A stretch of 64,000 nucleotides of DNA from Brachyhypopomus gauderio (lineage: Eukaryota > Chordata > Actinopteri > Gymnotiformes > Hypopomidae), in NCBI RefSeq assembly GCF_052324685.1, contig NC_135225.1, positions 3,802,201 through 3,866,200 on the forward strand, given 5' to 3'. A program made the position numbers and the translations under genes. The notes below the pieces were generated by a model. It worked only from the letters and a program-made list of their open reading frames with translations, made no database searches and had not been told where the DNA came from. Shown here in pieces: positions 1 to 16,779 of the stretch (the first letter of the stretch is position 1; each line of letters starts with the position of its first letter).

Positions 1-2584
1 ACGTGTTGTTTATTGTCCAGCCCAATTACAACACATGCACTGATGAGAAAAAGAGCTTGCTACTGTGCCATTTAGTTAAGGTCCTCTTGATTAAGTTTTC
101 TGTCCTATAAGGGCCCCTCTAACCTTACGTCATTTTCACAGGTACTTAGAAGAGATCTGCTCACGGACGTATCTGAGCTGGTGACCCGAGAGGAGAGAGG
201 AGCATTTGGTACCCAGCTGTCTTGCTGGAGGGCCCCAACAGTCTCTGACTTTAGGGCCCCTGTTCCGTTATATATACATATACAAGATCACATCCCTGAC
301 TGACTTCTGTGACTTCGGAATACAAATGCAGAATCTTTCTGCACCGGATCAATAGTTCTAATAGGTGTGTGGATGTAGTGTGCAGGCACAAGAGAGTGCC
401 TTTTGCGAGTGAGGGGTTGACACCAAAGCCACCAGACTAAGCTCCACTGAAGTGTTGCGGTTACGTCTGTCTCCCTTTGTTAATGCGGAATTAGAGATTT
501 TCACCCCTAACCCCATCACAGCAGTCTGATGGAAATTCCTGCTGCTGAATCTGAATAATCATTAATACCTGCTTGTGTTTGGCACGAAGAGCGTTTCGTT
601 AAAAGGACGCAATCGCCCGTGCTTAGGTAAGCCAGTCCTGCTGTGTGACATCTGGTTTGATTCTGCCTTGCGTCAGGTGTATTCACATCGGATCGTGCGC
701 CCCCAACGACACATTTCTAGGGGAGCGTGCACGCAGGGCACCATGAGGCATCTTCAGATCTCGCCTCTATTATGAAAAGAGCATCTTTCACCAGTAGGTC
801 ACATTGAAGAGCGATGGGAAACTTAGTTTTGTCAGTCAGGTATGGGAATATGCCACCTGGTGGCGGGAGAGGTCGCAGACTGTTTTTTTTTTCTCTCTAT
901 TTAATCTAACTCCACAATATGTGACGTAAGGCTACTGATGTTTTCATGTCACCGGAGCAGAAGTCAGTACTTTTGCCTCGCCACTCCTTTAATGCGCGGA
1001 GACGGAGACGGTGTCGCCGGCGTTAACCACACAACTTTAATATTTATCGCGCATGGCGCACAATTACCTCAACCTCCCGGGAGAAGAACTGGGAGTGTTG
1101 CACTGTCTCCACGGTGCAGGGAGCGCGTTTGTGAGAATATGCAGCTTGTGTAGTCCTGGTGTTAACACGCACCTTATTTGAAGGGTTTCGGTTTAAACCT
1201 CATCTCCGAATTTCACTGAATTAAAAGGACAACTTTGAGACATCTGCGGAAACATACAGGTACTGCTGTAAAATCGGAATATTATGGCGACGCGGTTGTA
1301 TTTGAGCATTTGTATGTTTATAAAAGGCATAATAAAGTTAGATGTATGGCAGATTAACTCAGTAAATCGGCATTGTGCGCTGCATAAGTAATTTGCGTGC
1401 AGGCGTTAAACCTGTCAGAATACAAACAGATCGATTAGGGAATACAGCCGGCAGTAAAAATAAATAAATAAACACTGCAATGAAATCTATAATTAATCGT
1501 TTTAGTTTCGACAAAGTCTATAGTCATATTACGTCTACTTCGCATGCAAAAATGATGGCTAAAAAGACGCAGGCAGACGAACAGCCTTGACCGTCTATTC
1601 GTAGAAGATTGTGTTGCCTCCTTGAAACAATACATGACATGATTTAACATCCTTAACTAGCGGTTGGTTACTCTGTGCATTTCAAGTCTTTTAGCAACCC
1701 TTAAAAGCATTTGGCAGGTTAATACAATGTCTCTTTAAAGGCGTTTCCATATCTGGATGTTATTCTAAAATTAATACCGAAATACTAAAGATAATTAAGA
1801 ATGTGCTTGTGTTTATGCAAAGCTTAGAAGATTATGTGCGCATATATGTTGCATCAACATACTCTATATAATTGTTTAATTGATGTCAATATAGAGAAAC
1901 TGTAATTGACATCTGATTTTATCAATTATCATGACAAAAAGAATAACCTACAGTATTCTGAACAGATTAATGGTATTCCACCAACTGGTGTTGTCCATCA
2001 GTTAATTCAGATCCATTTCCCAATTAACCTCATTGGTTATCACTTAACAGATTTTAATTTAATTTGAATGACAGAGCTAACCAGGAAAAAGAGGGAATTG
2101 GTTAAGAATCTAATGATTCAACTTTCCAATCCTTGTTGCAATTTGCTTTTGTGCCCATCCCTGATGTGTAGAGGTGTGACTAGAAGATTGAAGCTTCTGT
2201 TGCTGTCATCATGTGTGACTGTCTTCAGTGCAGCCAGGTTTCACACAGCTACGTCAACTTGTGTGTTCCTACAGTAAAGGAAACGGGCAGAAACAATTTG
2301 GGTGGCACAATCACAGCCGTTCTGAAACGGACGGCAAAATCGATAGGAGGTGTTTTGAATGAGGGTGCTGTATTACTTCTGGAGTGCCGTCTGATGTACA
2401 TTAATACTTCAGTGTTACGCATTTACTGTGGTATCGATTTTGGCCCACTGTTTTGCTGTACTTGCTGAAAACAACTATAACAGACCTATGGGAATTCCAT
2501 TAGCTTAGGTGCTGTCCATGGTCCTGGATACCTAGGTACATTTCTTTTGAAACGGTGCCTTAACGTAAGTCTATTGTGTTGCAG
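1..2584 (+). other. Upstream region of vwc2 with candidate noncoding leader exon
   Basis: No protein gene is visible here. The vwc2 start codon lies in an exon that begins just after a good acceptor (TTGCAG, ending at 2584), so a 5' noncoding exon should lie upstream. Plausible donors are TAG|GTAAGC at 626/627, CAG|GTATGG at 839/840 and CAG|GTACTG at 1259/1260. The 950-1260 stretch is richer in CpG than its surroundings, which fits a first exon. Which donor is used cannot be told from sequence alone. Confidence 0.3.
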
Positions 2585-2626
2585 ATGGACCCGTCCCCTT
2601 CTTGCTGTGTGAGGAGTGTTATGTGA
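2585..2626 (+). promoter_or_regulatory. Upstream ORF in the vwc2 leader
   Basis: If the acceptor at 2583-2584 is used, the exon opens directly with an ATG. It runs 13 codons and ends at TGA (2624-2626), 42 bases before the vwc2 start. It is in the same frame as vwc2 but separated by the stop, so it would act as a short upstream ORF, not an N-terminal extension. Confidence 0.35.
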
Positions 2627-2668
2627 AGCCGGGTGTCAACCCCACCGTGAAGGTGGTGGGAAGCAGAA

Positions 2669-3307
2669 ATGTTGCGCACCATTGTCATGACAACAGGGCT
2701 TATCTTTGTAACCTGGCTCCTGGCGAGGTCGTGGGGCGGCCCCGTTGTGCCAGTGCCCAGGGCAGGTGAGAGGGGGCGTCTTGAGCCAGCCCGCCCCAAA
2801 CAGGGCATACTGGACCTCCGCGCCCAGCAGCGCCTGGACGAGATCAATAACCTTGGTCTGGAAGGGGTGAAGCAAGGCAACAGAACCAGCAGCGGCAGAG
2901 CACGAGCTGGTTGGAGCTCCTCAAGGCAAGACTTCAAACCTCAGGCAAAGACACTGGAGGTCTGGGACGAGCAGGACTCAGTAAAGCCAAGTGATGGGAT
3001 TCTCCTGGAAGAGACCAACACCTCCCGGGAGGCCATTGATGAATATGCATATCCTGACTACAGAGGCAAAGGCTGCATGGATGAGACGGGCTTTATGTTT
3101 GCCATTGGGGAGAAGTTCACCCCGGGACCGTCCACCTGCCCCTGCCTGTGCACCGACGAAGGCCCCATGTGTGACCAGCCCGAGTGTCCGAAGGTCCATC
3201 CTCGTTGTCTGCGCGTAGACACCAGCCAATGCTGCCCTCAGTGCAAGGAGAAGAAAAACTACTGTGAATTTCGAGGAAAGACCTACGCTTCACTAGAAGA
3301 GTTTAAG
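2669..3307 (+). CDS. vwc2: vwc2 (brorin), first coding exon
   Basis: First of three coding exons (with 5020-5149 and 22435-22586) of von Willebrand factor C domain-containing protein 2. Brorin-family proteins are secreted BMP antagonists enriched in neural tissue. The joined reading frame is 306 residues, close to the human length. A hydrophobic signal peptide covers about residues 1-23. A poorly conserved basic linker follows, then the family hallmark YAYPDYRGKGC at about 126-136. The first VWC domain (about 136-192) has all ten cysteines: C136, C157, C159, C161, C168, C173, C180, C188, C189 and C192. The exon closes with the start of the second VWC domain (C199) and ends in phase 0 at AAG|GTCAGG. 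The start was chosen because it is the first in-frame ATG after the upstream stop and precedes the signal peptide; a purine sits at -3. VWC2 is favoured over its paralogue VWC2L by the long linker after the signal peptide and the flanking ikzf1. Confidence 0.93.
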
Positions 3308-3626
3308 GTCAGGCCATATTACAGTATAAGAGCTCAGAGTTCAGATCTTCATAACAAAACGTCTTCACTTTTGTATATTGTGTTCCATGAGTTATGGATG
3401 CTGAATGTACAAATGAATGGTTTCATTGTGAGGTATCTTAAATGTAATATTATTCATATTTCATTATTTAGGTTACCATCCTGTGGTTGATTATTTATTT
3501 TTTCTTCTCATCACCTAAGTGGACTCTTGTGTGAAATTGAAATAATGTAACATGAGCACTTAATATCTTGGTTTTATATTGATTGCAAGAGATGACAAAA
3601 AAGAGCTGCATTTTTATCTTCTTTTT

Positions 3627-3795
3627 ACATTTTTACATTACATTTTTACATTTACGGCATCTAGCAGACGCTCTTATCCAGAGCGACTTACAAAAGTGCT
3701 TTGCTTCTGATCACAGAATTCATCCTAGGAAATAGTACGGATAGGCCAGAATTCAAGATACCTTTGAGTCAGACTACTACTAAACTACAGGAGTC
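3627..3795 (+). repeat. Teleost interspersed repeat (GCAGACGCTCTTATCC family), copy 1
   Basis: It contains the widespread fish repeat core CATTTACGGCATCTAGCAG followed by ACGCTCTTATCCAGAGCGAC. The downstream 100 bp, ending ACTACTACTAAACTACAGG, is shared with the copy at 18193-18361 in the same orientation. It looks like a non-autonomous element (SINE or LINE tail). The exact family is not assigned. Confidence 0.75.
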
Positions 3796-4830
3796 AATGT
3801 CATTTTTACCTCTTTGTAGTCTCAGTCTCTATCATGGGTGATACATCAGTGTTCCTAAGCCTGAACCCTTTCCATGGGACTAGGCCAATAACAAGAGAAC
3901 ATAGTTTTGCTCTCTGTTCTGTGAGCTTGAGATGTTGAGTTGCTGCTTAGAAATAAACAGTGACGTACAAAAAAAAAAAACAAACAAACCCTCAAAAAAA
4001 AAAAAAACAAACCCTCGCATTCATAAATGAGATGGGGTGAAACCGTTTTGGTGTTGATCATTATAATGGTGCTCACTGATTAGTTACAAGGCTCCTTCCG
4101 ATGCACAACTTGTGTCATCAGGCGCAAAGCAGCAGCAGGTTCACAAATGATTCTGTTTATACGGCGGTTCTCATCCTGCCGAGCTGCCGGGGAGCTGTTT
4201 GTCTGTGCCTTGTGTAATTCTGCTGTTCCTCCGTGCTCCTCGTGCGAGCCTCGCCTCTCCCGTTGGACACCTGCACCGCCGCCACAGCTCTGCGGCAGGC
4301 GGAGACATTTGTTATCCCCAAAGTCAGCATTATCGCTGTTTACAAAGTGTGGGGGAAGATTTCAGCACTGGATTTAGCGCCGCTGCTCAGCTGAACCTGA
4401 TGCATATGCAGGAGACAGCCGCGACAATTACAGTCAAGGTGGAGGGAACTAAACCCAGCATAATGTACGCCGAGGCCCCGCGGCGTTGGCCGTCTGGGGA
4501 GGCAGGGCGGGCGGAGGCAGGGTGGAGGCAGGGTGGAGGCAGGGCAGAGGACAGGCTGCGATCGTGGCAGTTCACGTCTCAACATCTACTTATGAATTCC
4601 CCACTGTAGATAAGACTCTGGACCTGTAGCCAGTCCCTGCACAAAGTGCTTTGGTTGAGTAAAAAGGTGATTATTTAGGCAGGAGTGGCGTGGCGGCCTG
4701 TCCTCCGTTTTGTCCAGTGGAGATACTCTCATGAGAGCTGAAATGAGACGGCAGAGCTCTTTCTCACAAATGCTAATGGCTCACGAGCCGCGTGTCCTCC
4801 CTGGAGACAAAGAGGAGGCTGTGAGCGTAA

Positions 4831-9621
<4,791 letters not shown>

Positions 9622-9670
<49 letters not shown>
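9622..9670 (+). repeat. (TG)n microsatellite
   Basis: An uninterrupted TG run of about 24 units. Confidence 0.97.
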
Positions 9671-9672
<2 letters not shown>

Positions 9673-11956
9673 AATAACTGGAACACATTCCTGTTTTCTG
9701 AATCAAGGTAGCTTAAAGGGAGCTGGGTGATCATTTCAGCATGTCTTAGAACGTAGCTCTTTGTACTTGCTAACATAACATTGTATCATCAATTGCACTG
9801 CCTCCTTAAGATGTGATGACTCAGGTTATAAACCTTAGACCTGCCAATGGTGGTTACTCACTCTACATTAAACCTCACTGTAAGATGGCTTTGTTAAGGT
9901 CACTTTACATAAAATATTACATTTGCTATTGTTTTACATATAAGTCCGGTGCCCAAGTTGTGGTGCCTTTGGCAGGTTTGACTGGGCTCACAAATTGCTG
10001 TTTGTTTGATTTGAGCATCCTGTAAAATGTGCCCCATTTTCGGGTGCAACATGTTCTTGTTTCCTGGTGTGTGGCATGTGTTGTGAAGCGGTGATGGATG
10101 GCGGGGTGAGTGAGGTAAGCACAGTGACACCTCCGTAATTCGTGTGGCAGGTGTCTGAGGTATAAAACCTGGCGCAGATGTAGTGGGAGAGGCAGACAGA
10201 TGCCCTGACCCCCCCTAGGATTTGCACACATCACAAGTACGACTTCAAAGCCTTTCCTGAGTGACATGGTGGGACGGGTCCAGGGTAAACTGACTCTGGC
10301 TGTGAACTCCCGATAATGATCACCTGTGGGCCACATCATACTTTAGTGTTCAAAAACCGCTCGCCGAAAACCTGCTCATCCCCACGTCTTTTTGCTCAGC
10401 GCCCGTTCTCAGACGAGGCCAAGTGAGGAAGATATTTTAATCGGGACCATTAAGAGTCAGCTGACTGTCGCCTGTCTTTGGCTACATGAAAGAGAACTCT
10501 CAGCTCGGGGCTTTTAGAAAAATGAGGCATCTGCTGAATGAAATGATAATAACTGTTGAAGAAAAGAAGAAATTGGAGGTGTCATCTTCATTTTGGACTG
10601 TATACTTGACATAAAATGGGAAGGCAGTGTGGAGAATCGGTGTATAAATAGGATACTCTCGTAATCATAATCAGACACTCAGTCGATGCTCTGCACACAG
10701 TGCCCAATGGGAGATGCAGTCTGCTCAGCTTATCACAGTTCCCACAGAAAACCCGCATCTGAAAGGCACCACATATCCGTAATTTGTCCAAAGTCATTAG
10801 ACCCATATTATCATTTCTTCTGATTCATCCATGGCCGGTGTGGGCTAATCAGGGAGCGAATCAGGAGTGAAGCTGCCCAAAATGTAAGCCTGGAGGAAGA
10901 CTGCTAAAGACAGGAGGAAGACGTCTTCACGCCAGTGTCAGCTTCATCCTATCAGACCAAATGTCATTAATTTTAAGTGGGTGTTAGGACATGAAGAGCA
11001 CACAGATTTCTCAAAGCTGTCTGGGGGATTGATGTCTCCATTTGTTGCTCATGAAGAGGGGAGGTTTGGGGGCTTCTTCAGGGGCTGCTGAACGGAGCAT
11101 TATGGGCGGCGGCTGGGATGTGTTGTTGGGGCGGTACGCCAGGAGACACTCAAGGAAGTGCCGTGGGGGGGAGATGAAAGTGAGTGCTACTGAGAACATC
11201 CACCACAGACAGTTGTTCATGAATATCAAAGAACATCTGTAAGCAGCAGCTTTGCTAGCAACCACGAAAAGAAGGAGAGAAAACACACATTCGTTTTCTA
11301 TCATACCGGCTGCACCTTTAGTCAGTCATGACTGTCAGTAAATATGTGATGTGGCATTAAACAATTTTTTTTTTCTTTATTTATATCTCGGCGGGGCCAG
11401 AAATGTCACTCGATGGTAGAAAGCAGAGAAAGGGCAAAGGAATTTGAGTGGCGAGGTGTGCGGTCATAGCAGACATACAGCAAATGATCAAGCGTCACAC
11501 AGTCACAAATAAGATTATTTCAGATGTGATGCGGTCACACTTTTTGGCGTGGTGGCGACGCCTGCCCGCTAACTGGGGCTTGTGGTTCTAATGTTCTGGC
11601 AGCCTTATGTGAGGCTTGCTGCTTATTTCCCCGCTGGGTTCTCTTGTCTTCGTGACCCTGCCTCGTGCAGGCCATCACCTTGGCAACACACGGTAAAAAC
11701 AGGCGGTCTACTTGAAGGGCTTAGACACTGGGGTCGCAACTAATCTGGGGAGGTTGCAGCAAAACAGTCTGAGTTACAGCCAAAAGCATTTTAAAGCGCA
11801 CGGTGGCACAGCGAGACACACACCGCTATGGTGGGGTGTGACTCCAGCGTTTCTAAAAAAGAGTGACCGGGTGAGCGGGTGCATTCATGGAAGTGTGAGA
11901 GGAACTACTCAAGGCACACGCTGAGAAATAAATGGATGCATCAGAACTAAATGTGC

Positions 11957-12034
<78 letters not shown>

Positions 12035-13190
12035 TCATGCAAATACACTCATACATATAGAAAATATTTTATTTCTGCCCAGAAAGAGAGAGACCTGTTG
12101 CTACTTACAAGAAACAAATCTCTGTGCTGCTTATTATCATGAATGAAACATGCTATGATTATAATTATACATTAATCATGTATGACTAAGGTTATGTGTA
12201 ACCTTAGGCAGTTATAAAAATAAAAGAAATAAGTTTCACCATAACACAATTAAGAATAACACAGGCTAACGTCATCATACCCTGATAGCCTGTTTTTAAT
12301 CAGTTGTATTGTGTGAAATATTTGCCAACCGACTAATATGAAACAAACACCCTAGTCTTCATTATGGCCAGTCTATGCTTATTAACTGCTTCATACTGTT
12401 GCCTTTACTCTAAACACTGTATATCATTATTGTTTTGAATGTTTCATACAGATAATAGCATAAAGACCACTAAAGACTAGGCAGGGTGCTCACTTTATGA
12501 CATGGTTTGGCCATCTAACTCGTTTGGAGAAAAATCTGAGAGTGTGGTTTAAAGACCCTATCCAAACTTTCTGGTCACCCTCTGTCATCACTATGTTCCA
12601 TTTACAAGCCCTGCTTCAAACTTTCATCACTAAGGGTCCCTCCAAACCTCTTTTAGTGGTGCCACTGTCCGAGAGAAAGTTCAGGCAGATTAGGGCTAGG
12701 ACTCAACGTTTTAAGAGCACGTTTCGTGAAGTGTACTGGTCCCTAAATAGTCATTTGAATTGACCAGATAAAAAGTCCTCAGCAAAAAGTGTGCTGTCTT
12801 CTTGCCACTTCCAAAGATGTGTGTGGAATTGTAACGCATTTATATGCACTGAGTTTGGCATTTGGTGCCGACCTTAGTATGAATATTATGTTATTTTGTG
12901 TCCATATTAAGTTTGATGTTTCTAACGCATGTATTATATGGGTGTATCCATATTAATTTATTTTTTATTACTTTATTTTGCTTAAAGTAAATTGAAGTAA
13001 CATCAAAGAAAATCCCAAACAGGATTAATAAATACAGTAATAGCCATTGCTTCGTCTTACTGAATGATAAGCTGTCTGCCAGTTTACACGTGACTTTTTA
13101 CAGTGCTGCCAACCTGGGTAATTTACAGTTGCCATCGTTGGAGGTGCAGACGGGCCAAGCAGTGGAGTTGGCAGCTAAACCAGCTTTACT
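9671..13190 (+). other. vwc2 large intron, middle part, no gene seen
   Basis: Contains a long (AT)35 repeat at 11961-12030 and an isolated 88-codon ORF at 12497-12763 with no family I recognise. The ORF has no splice context and is best treated as chance or a transposon fossil. The 10330-10560 stretch is a possible conserved noncoding element. Confidence 0.45.
11961..12030 (+). repeat. (AT)35 microsatellite
   Basis: Seventy bases of perfect alternating AT. Confidence 0.97.
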
Positions 13191-13194
13191 TTAG

Positions 13195-13330
13195 CCAGTG
13201 GCGCAAAAAGGGGGTATGCAGCGTATGCGACGCATAGGGGCGTTGCACTAGAGGGGGCGCCAAATCAATGAGATATATGTGTGTCACCCCCCCCCCGTCA
13301 ACAACTTTCGTTCGGGGGCGCATGGGTCCA
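13195..13330. mobile_element. hAT-like MITE fragment
   Basis: Starts CAGTGGCGCAAAAAGGGGG, a common hAT-type end in fish. It carries a C-run followed by CAACAACTTTCGTTCG, a string also present inside the TSD-verified MITE at 42125-42423. No clear right terminus or target duplication was found, so it is partial or rearranged. Confidence 0.4.
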
Positions 13331-15140
13331 GCTTTACAAGTGCATGGGTCCAGATCCCTAATCAGCAAGCCAGGAGCAACAGTGAAAAACTCCCTAGGTG
13401 GGATTAGGAAGAAACCTTGGGAGGACCAAGACTCAAAAAGGAGCCCATCCTCCATTGGGCAGCCCAGCTAGTAGAAGTCCAGTTGTATAATTCTGTATCT
13501 GCAGTCTCTCCAGTGTGGGTGTTGGGGCTCAGGTAGGAGACAGCATCGGTGTATCCGCTGGCAAACCAGGGCATTTTGTAGGTGCTGTGATGGGTAGGGT
13601 GAGCGAAAATAAATGGAAGCGATCACGCCAAGTCTCAGGGAAATAGGATGGTTTAATATGTAAAGTGCGCAAACCAAAACCCGTGAACTGATCCGAATTA
13701 AAGATATAATAACCAGCGGTCAACTGGTACAAAGACAAGACAGATATAGACGAACAAACGACCCTCAGGTGAGACGTATTGCGGGCTCCGCCCACTTGAG
13801 GGACGAACACAACACCACACCCACAGGACAAGCTGCTGCTGTAGATGGGGGCGACCAGTAGGGGGCCCTCCGTACCGTGACAGGTGCTTTATGGAATTGT
13901 CTTTGTAGAAACATGAAACCAGGATACAACATGCAGGTTATATATGTAAACATTGAATTAAACATTTGTATATATAGCACACGTGCCAGTGATTAGCATG
14001 TGGTTTCGGCAGGATTACATATAGCAGCACAACTAACTGGAGGAGACTGGAGATGACCACAGTCACAGGGTCACTGAGCCATTGCTTTCCACCCAAATCA
14101 TCGCCACAAACTCGAGTGAACGCATGACACGGCTGGATAGCAGCATCAATATCTCAGATTACTAGAAGACTCAGGGGGGCCCCCCGAGTACATTAACCGA
14201 AGGCTTGAATAAAGAGGCGAGTCATGAGCCTAGATTTAAAGTGAAACTATGTCTCTATCTCGGATTGGAGCTGGACGACTCTAAAGGAGAAGGTTCTGCC
14301 TCCGGACATAGTCTTACTTATTTTCCGAACCAAGAGAAACCCTGCATTTTGAGAGCACAGCAGGTGATATTTTGTGTATGCTATGAGTTCACTCAGAATT
14401 TGTGGAGCAATACTATTTAGCGCTTTGTGAGTCAACAGAAGAATTGTTAAATTAAATTGAGAGCCTGTGCAAGGCAGGAGAGAGAAGGAAAAATGTGATC
14501 GAATTTTCTAGCCCTGGTTAGGACTATGGCTGCGGCATTCTGTCCGAGTTGAAGTTTCTTTAGGGACATTTTAGAGCGTCCAATAAAAAGACAGTTACAG
14601 TAGTCCAATGTTGATGAGACAAAAGCATGGACCAGTTTCTGTGCATATGATAAGGAAAGTAAATGTCTCAGCTTAGTAATATTATGTAAATGGATAAAAG
14701 CAGCCTTACTAACATTACATATGTGTGTGTCAAATGAAAGATCAGAATCAGTAGTGACACCTAAGCTTTTACGGTAGGTGTAGATGTTACTTAAAAACAA
14801 TTTAGGGTCAGAGGAATATTAGACAAATTGCTTCTTGCAGCTTTGGGTCTTATCAGAATTCAGAAGACGAACATTTGACGGCATCCAGTTTTTTATTTTT
14901 TATTTCCTGGAAGCAGTTCTCAATTTTGGGAGTAGAATTGACATCATCTGGATTAGAAGATATAAGTGAGCATCATCTACACAGCACTGGGAGCTAATAG
15001 CCTCCAGTCGCACAACCACTACATCTTGCTATCTGCAAAAGGGAGAGTAGCACAATTAGTTATGCAAAAATCTCGGTCCTTGTTGAGTGTAGACGCAGTC
15101 TGAAACACTGAGATCTACTTCCACACTGTCAACAATGTAG
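13331..15140 (-). mobile_element. LINE remnant (L2/Rex1-like), split by a solo LTR
   Basis: The minus strand encodes the C-terminal part of a non-LTR reverse transcriptase: SLGVTTDSDLSFDTHI, KLVHAFVSSTLDYCNCLF, KKLQLGQNAAAIVLTRARK (14447-14800) and HKALNSIAPQ, GGRTFSFR (14247-14435). This thumb/C-terminal signature is typical of fish L2/Rex1-type LINEs. A frame break near 14440 separates the two pieces. The downstream part (lower coordinates) includes the fish repeat motif AGGAAGAAACCTTGGGAGGA. The solo LTR at 13586-13882 interrupts it. Confidence 0.75.
13586..13882 (-). mobile_element. Solo LTR, 297 bp, 5-bp TSD
   Basis: Begins TG and ends CA (TGTGATGGG...CCGTGACA). It is flanked by the perfect direct repeat GGTGC at 13581-13585 and 13883-13887. 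Read on the minus strand it starts TGTCACGGTACGGAGGGC, like fish Gypsy-type LTRs. No internal retroelement sequence is adjacent, so it is a solo LTR left by recombination. Confidence 0.8.
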
Positions 15141-15145
15141 GCTAG

Positions 15146-15497
15146 ATTACAGGCAAACATTAGCCTCCACTCCTCCCATTACAGGCAAACATTAGCCCCC
15201 ACTCCTCCCATTACAGGCAAACATTAGCCTCCACTCCTCCCATTACAGGCAAACATTAGCCTCCACTCCTCCCATTACAGGCAAACATTAGCCCCCACTC
15301 CTCCCATTACAGGCAAACATTAGCCTCCACTCCTCCCATTACAGGCAAACATTAGCCTCCACTCCTCCCATTACAGGCAAACATTAGCCTCCACTCCTCC
15401 CATTACAGGCAAACATTAGCCCCCACTCCTCCCATTACAGGCAAACATTAGCCTCCACTCCTCCCATTACAGGCAAACATTAGCCTCCACTCCTCCC
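15146..15497 (+). repeat. Minisatellite, 11 exact units of 32 bp
   Basis: The unit starts ATTACAGGCAAACATTAGC and ends CCACTCCTCCC. Exactly eleven 32-bp units fill 352 bp with no indels. The only variation is one T/C site (GCCTCC versus GCCCCC), with C in units 2, 5 and 9. Confidence 0.97.
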
Positions 15498-15654
15498 ATT
15501 CAAGCACTGCTGCATGATTTTTTTTTCTTCCCAAAAACAAATATATATAAAAAATATTGCAAAAAATTTTTTGCAGAATAAATGTTTGTAAAAACCTCCT
15601 ATTTGTGCTTTGCTGAATATCATATTCAAATTCAGCTGTGTGTGGCGTGTGTGT

Positions 15655-15704
15655 ATGTGTGTGTGTGTGTGTGTGTGTGGGTGTGTGTGTGTGTGTGTGT
15701 GTGT

Positions 15705-15763
<59 letters not shown>
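15655..15763 (+). repeat. (TG)n microsatellite
   Basis: About 110 bp of TG with a few GGG interruptions. Confidence 0.97.
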
Positions 15764-15767
<4 letters not shown>

Positions 15768-15799
15768 CGTGCATGTGTATCATTTTAAGTAGCCTTGCT

Positions 15800-16420
15800 A
15801 TTACAGGGTTGGTCCCAGTTTACATTATGAACATCCCACTGTTGGCTGCACATCCATGATGTGAATCTCCCATTTCACCACATCCCAAAGGTGCTCTGCC
15901 GGATTGAGATCTGGTTACTGCGGAAGCCTTTTGAGTACAGTGAACTCATTGTTATGTTCAAGAAACAATTTTGAGATTATTTGCACTTTGTGCAAATCCA
16001 GCCTAAACCATTGATACAAAGCTCTCTGGATCCATGCTTTCATGTTCTTTACTCCAAATTCTGATCCTCCCATCTGAATGTCACAGCCGAATTCAAGACT
16101 TATCAGACCATGCAACGTTTTTCTAATCTTCTATTGTCTGACTGCTCGTGAGCACATGTGAACTGTAGCCTCAGTTGTCTGTTTTTAGCTGACAGGCATG
16201 GAACCCAATGCTTATGATGCTATAGTCCCAAGACTTATGATGCTATAGTCCATCTCCTTCAAGTTTTGATGTGTTGTGCATTCAGAGATGCTCTTCTGTG
16301 TACCTCAGCTGTACCAAGTGATTATTTGAGATACTGTTGCCGTTCTATTAGCTCAAACCAATCTAGTCACAATTTAGCCCAGAGAACTTCTGTACCATCA
16401 GTGCATTTAAGCATGACTGC
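15800..16420 (-). pseudogene. Tc1-like transposase fossil
   Basis: The minus strand reads IQMGGSEFGVKNMKAW, then HKVQIISKLFLEHNNEFTVL, then PDLNPAEHLWDVVKWEI, all characteristic of a fish Tc1/mariner DDE transposase. The glutamate of NPAEHLW would be the last catalytic residue. A block between FRLDL and HKVQ, which should include the second aspartate, is deleted. The serine codon before PDLNP is a stop (TAA). Sequence to about 16420 matches the upstream part of the same element. It is dead. Confidence 0.75.
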
Positions 16421-16779
16421 TACAAACGTCTACTTGCTGGTCTATGGGCCATAAGACCTCGAACTATCTATTTGGGGAGTTTTTTAAATGCTAATCCTGC
16501 ACTTAAGGAAATATTTCACTACTGCTGATTAACTGAACGCTTTTAGCTCCTGCTGGTACTGCATTTACTGTTGTTTGGAATTGTACTAGTGCTCATTTTG
16601 TAATTCCCTCTAGATGTCAACATTAATTCTAGCAGCAACTTAATTCAATGGTATATTGGACTCTTAACCTATTGTACTACCTAGGATGCCTTTGAGTCAA
16701 CGTCAAAGCACTTTTGTACGTCACAAGAGCATCTCCTAAATGCCATGAATATAAACACTGGAGGACTATACAAGTCAAC

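Noticed and set aside
15448-15860. Several open frames of HTHTHT or VCVCVC
   Set aside because: Translations of the (TG)n microsatellite and the minisatellite, not genes.
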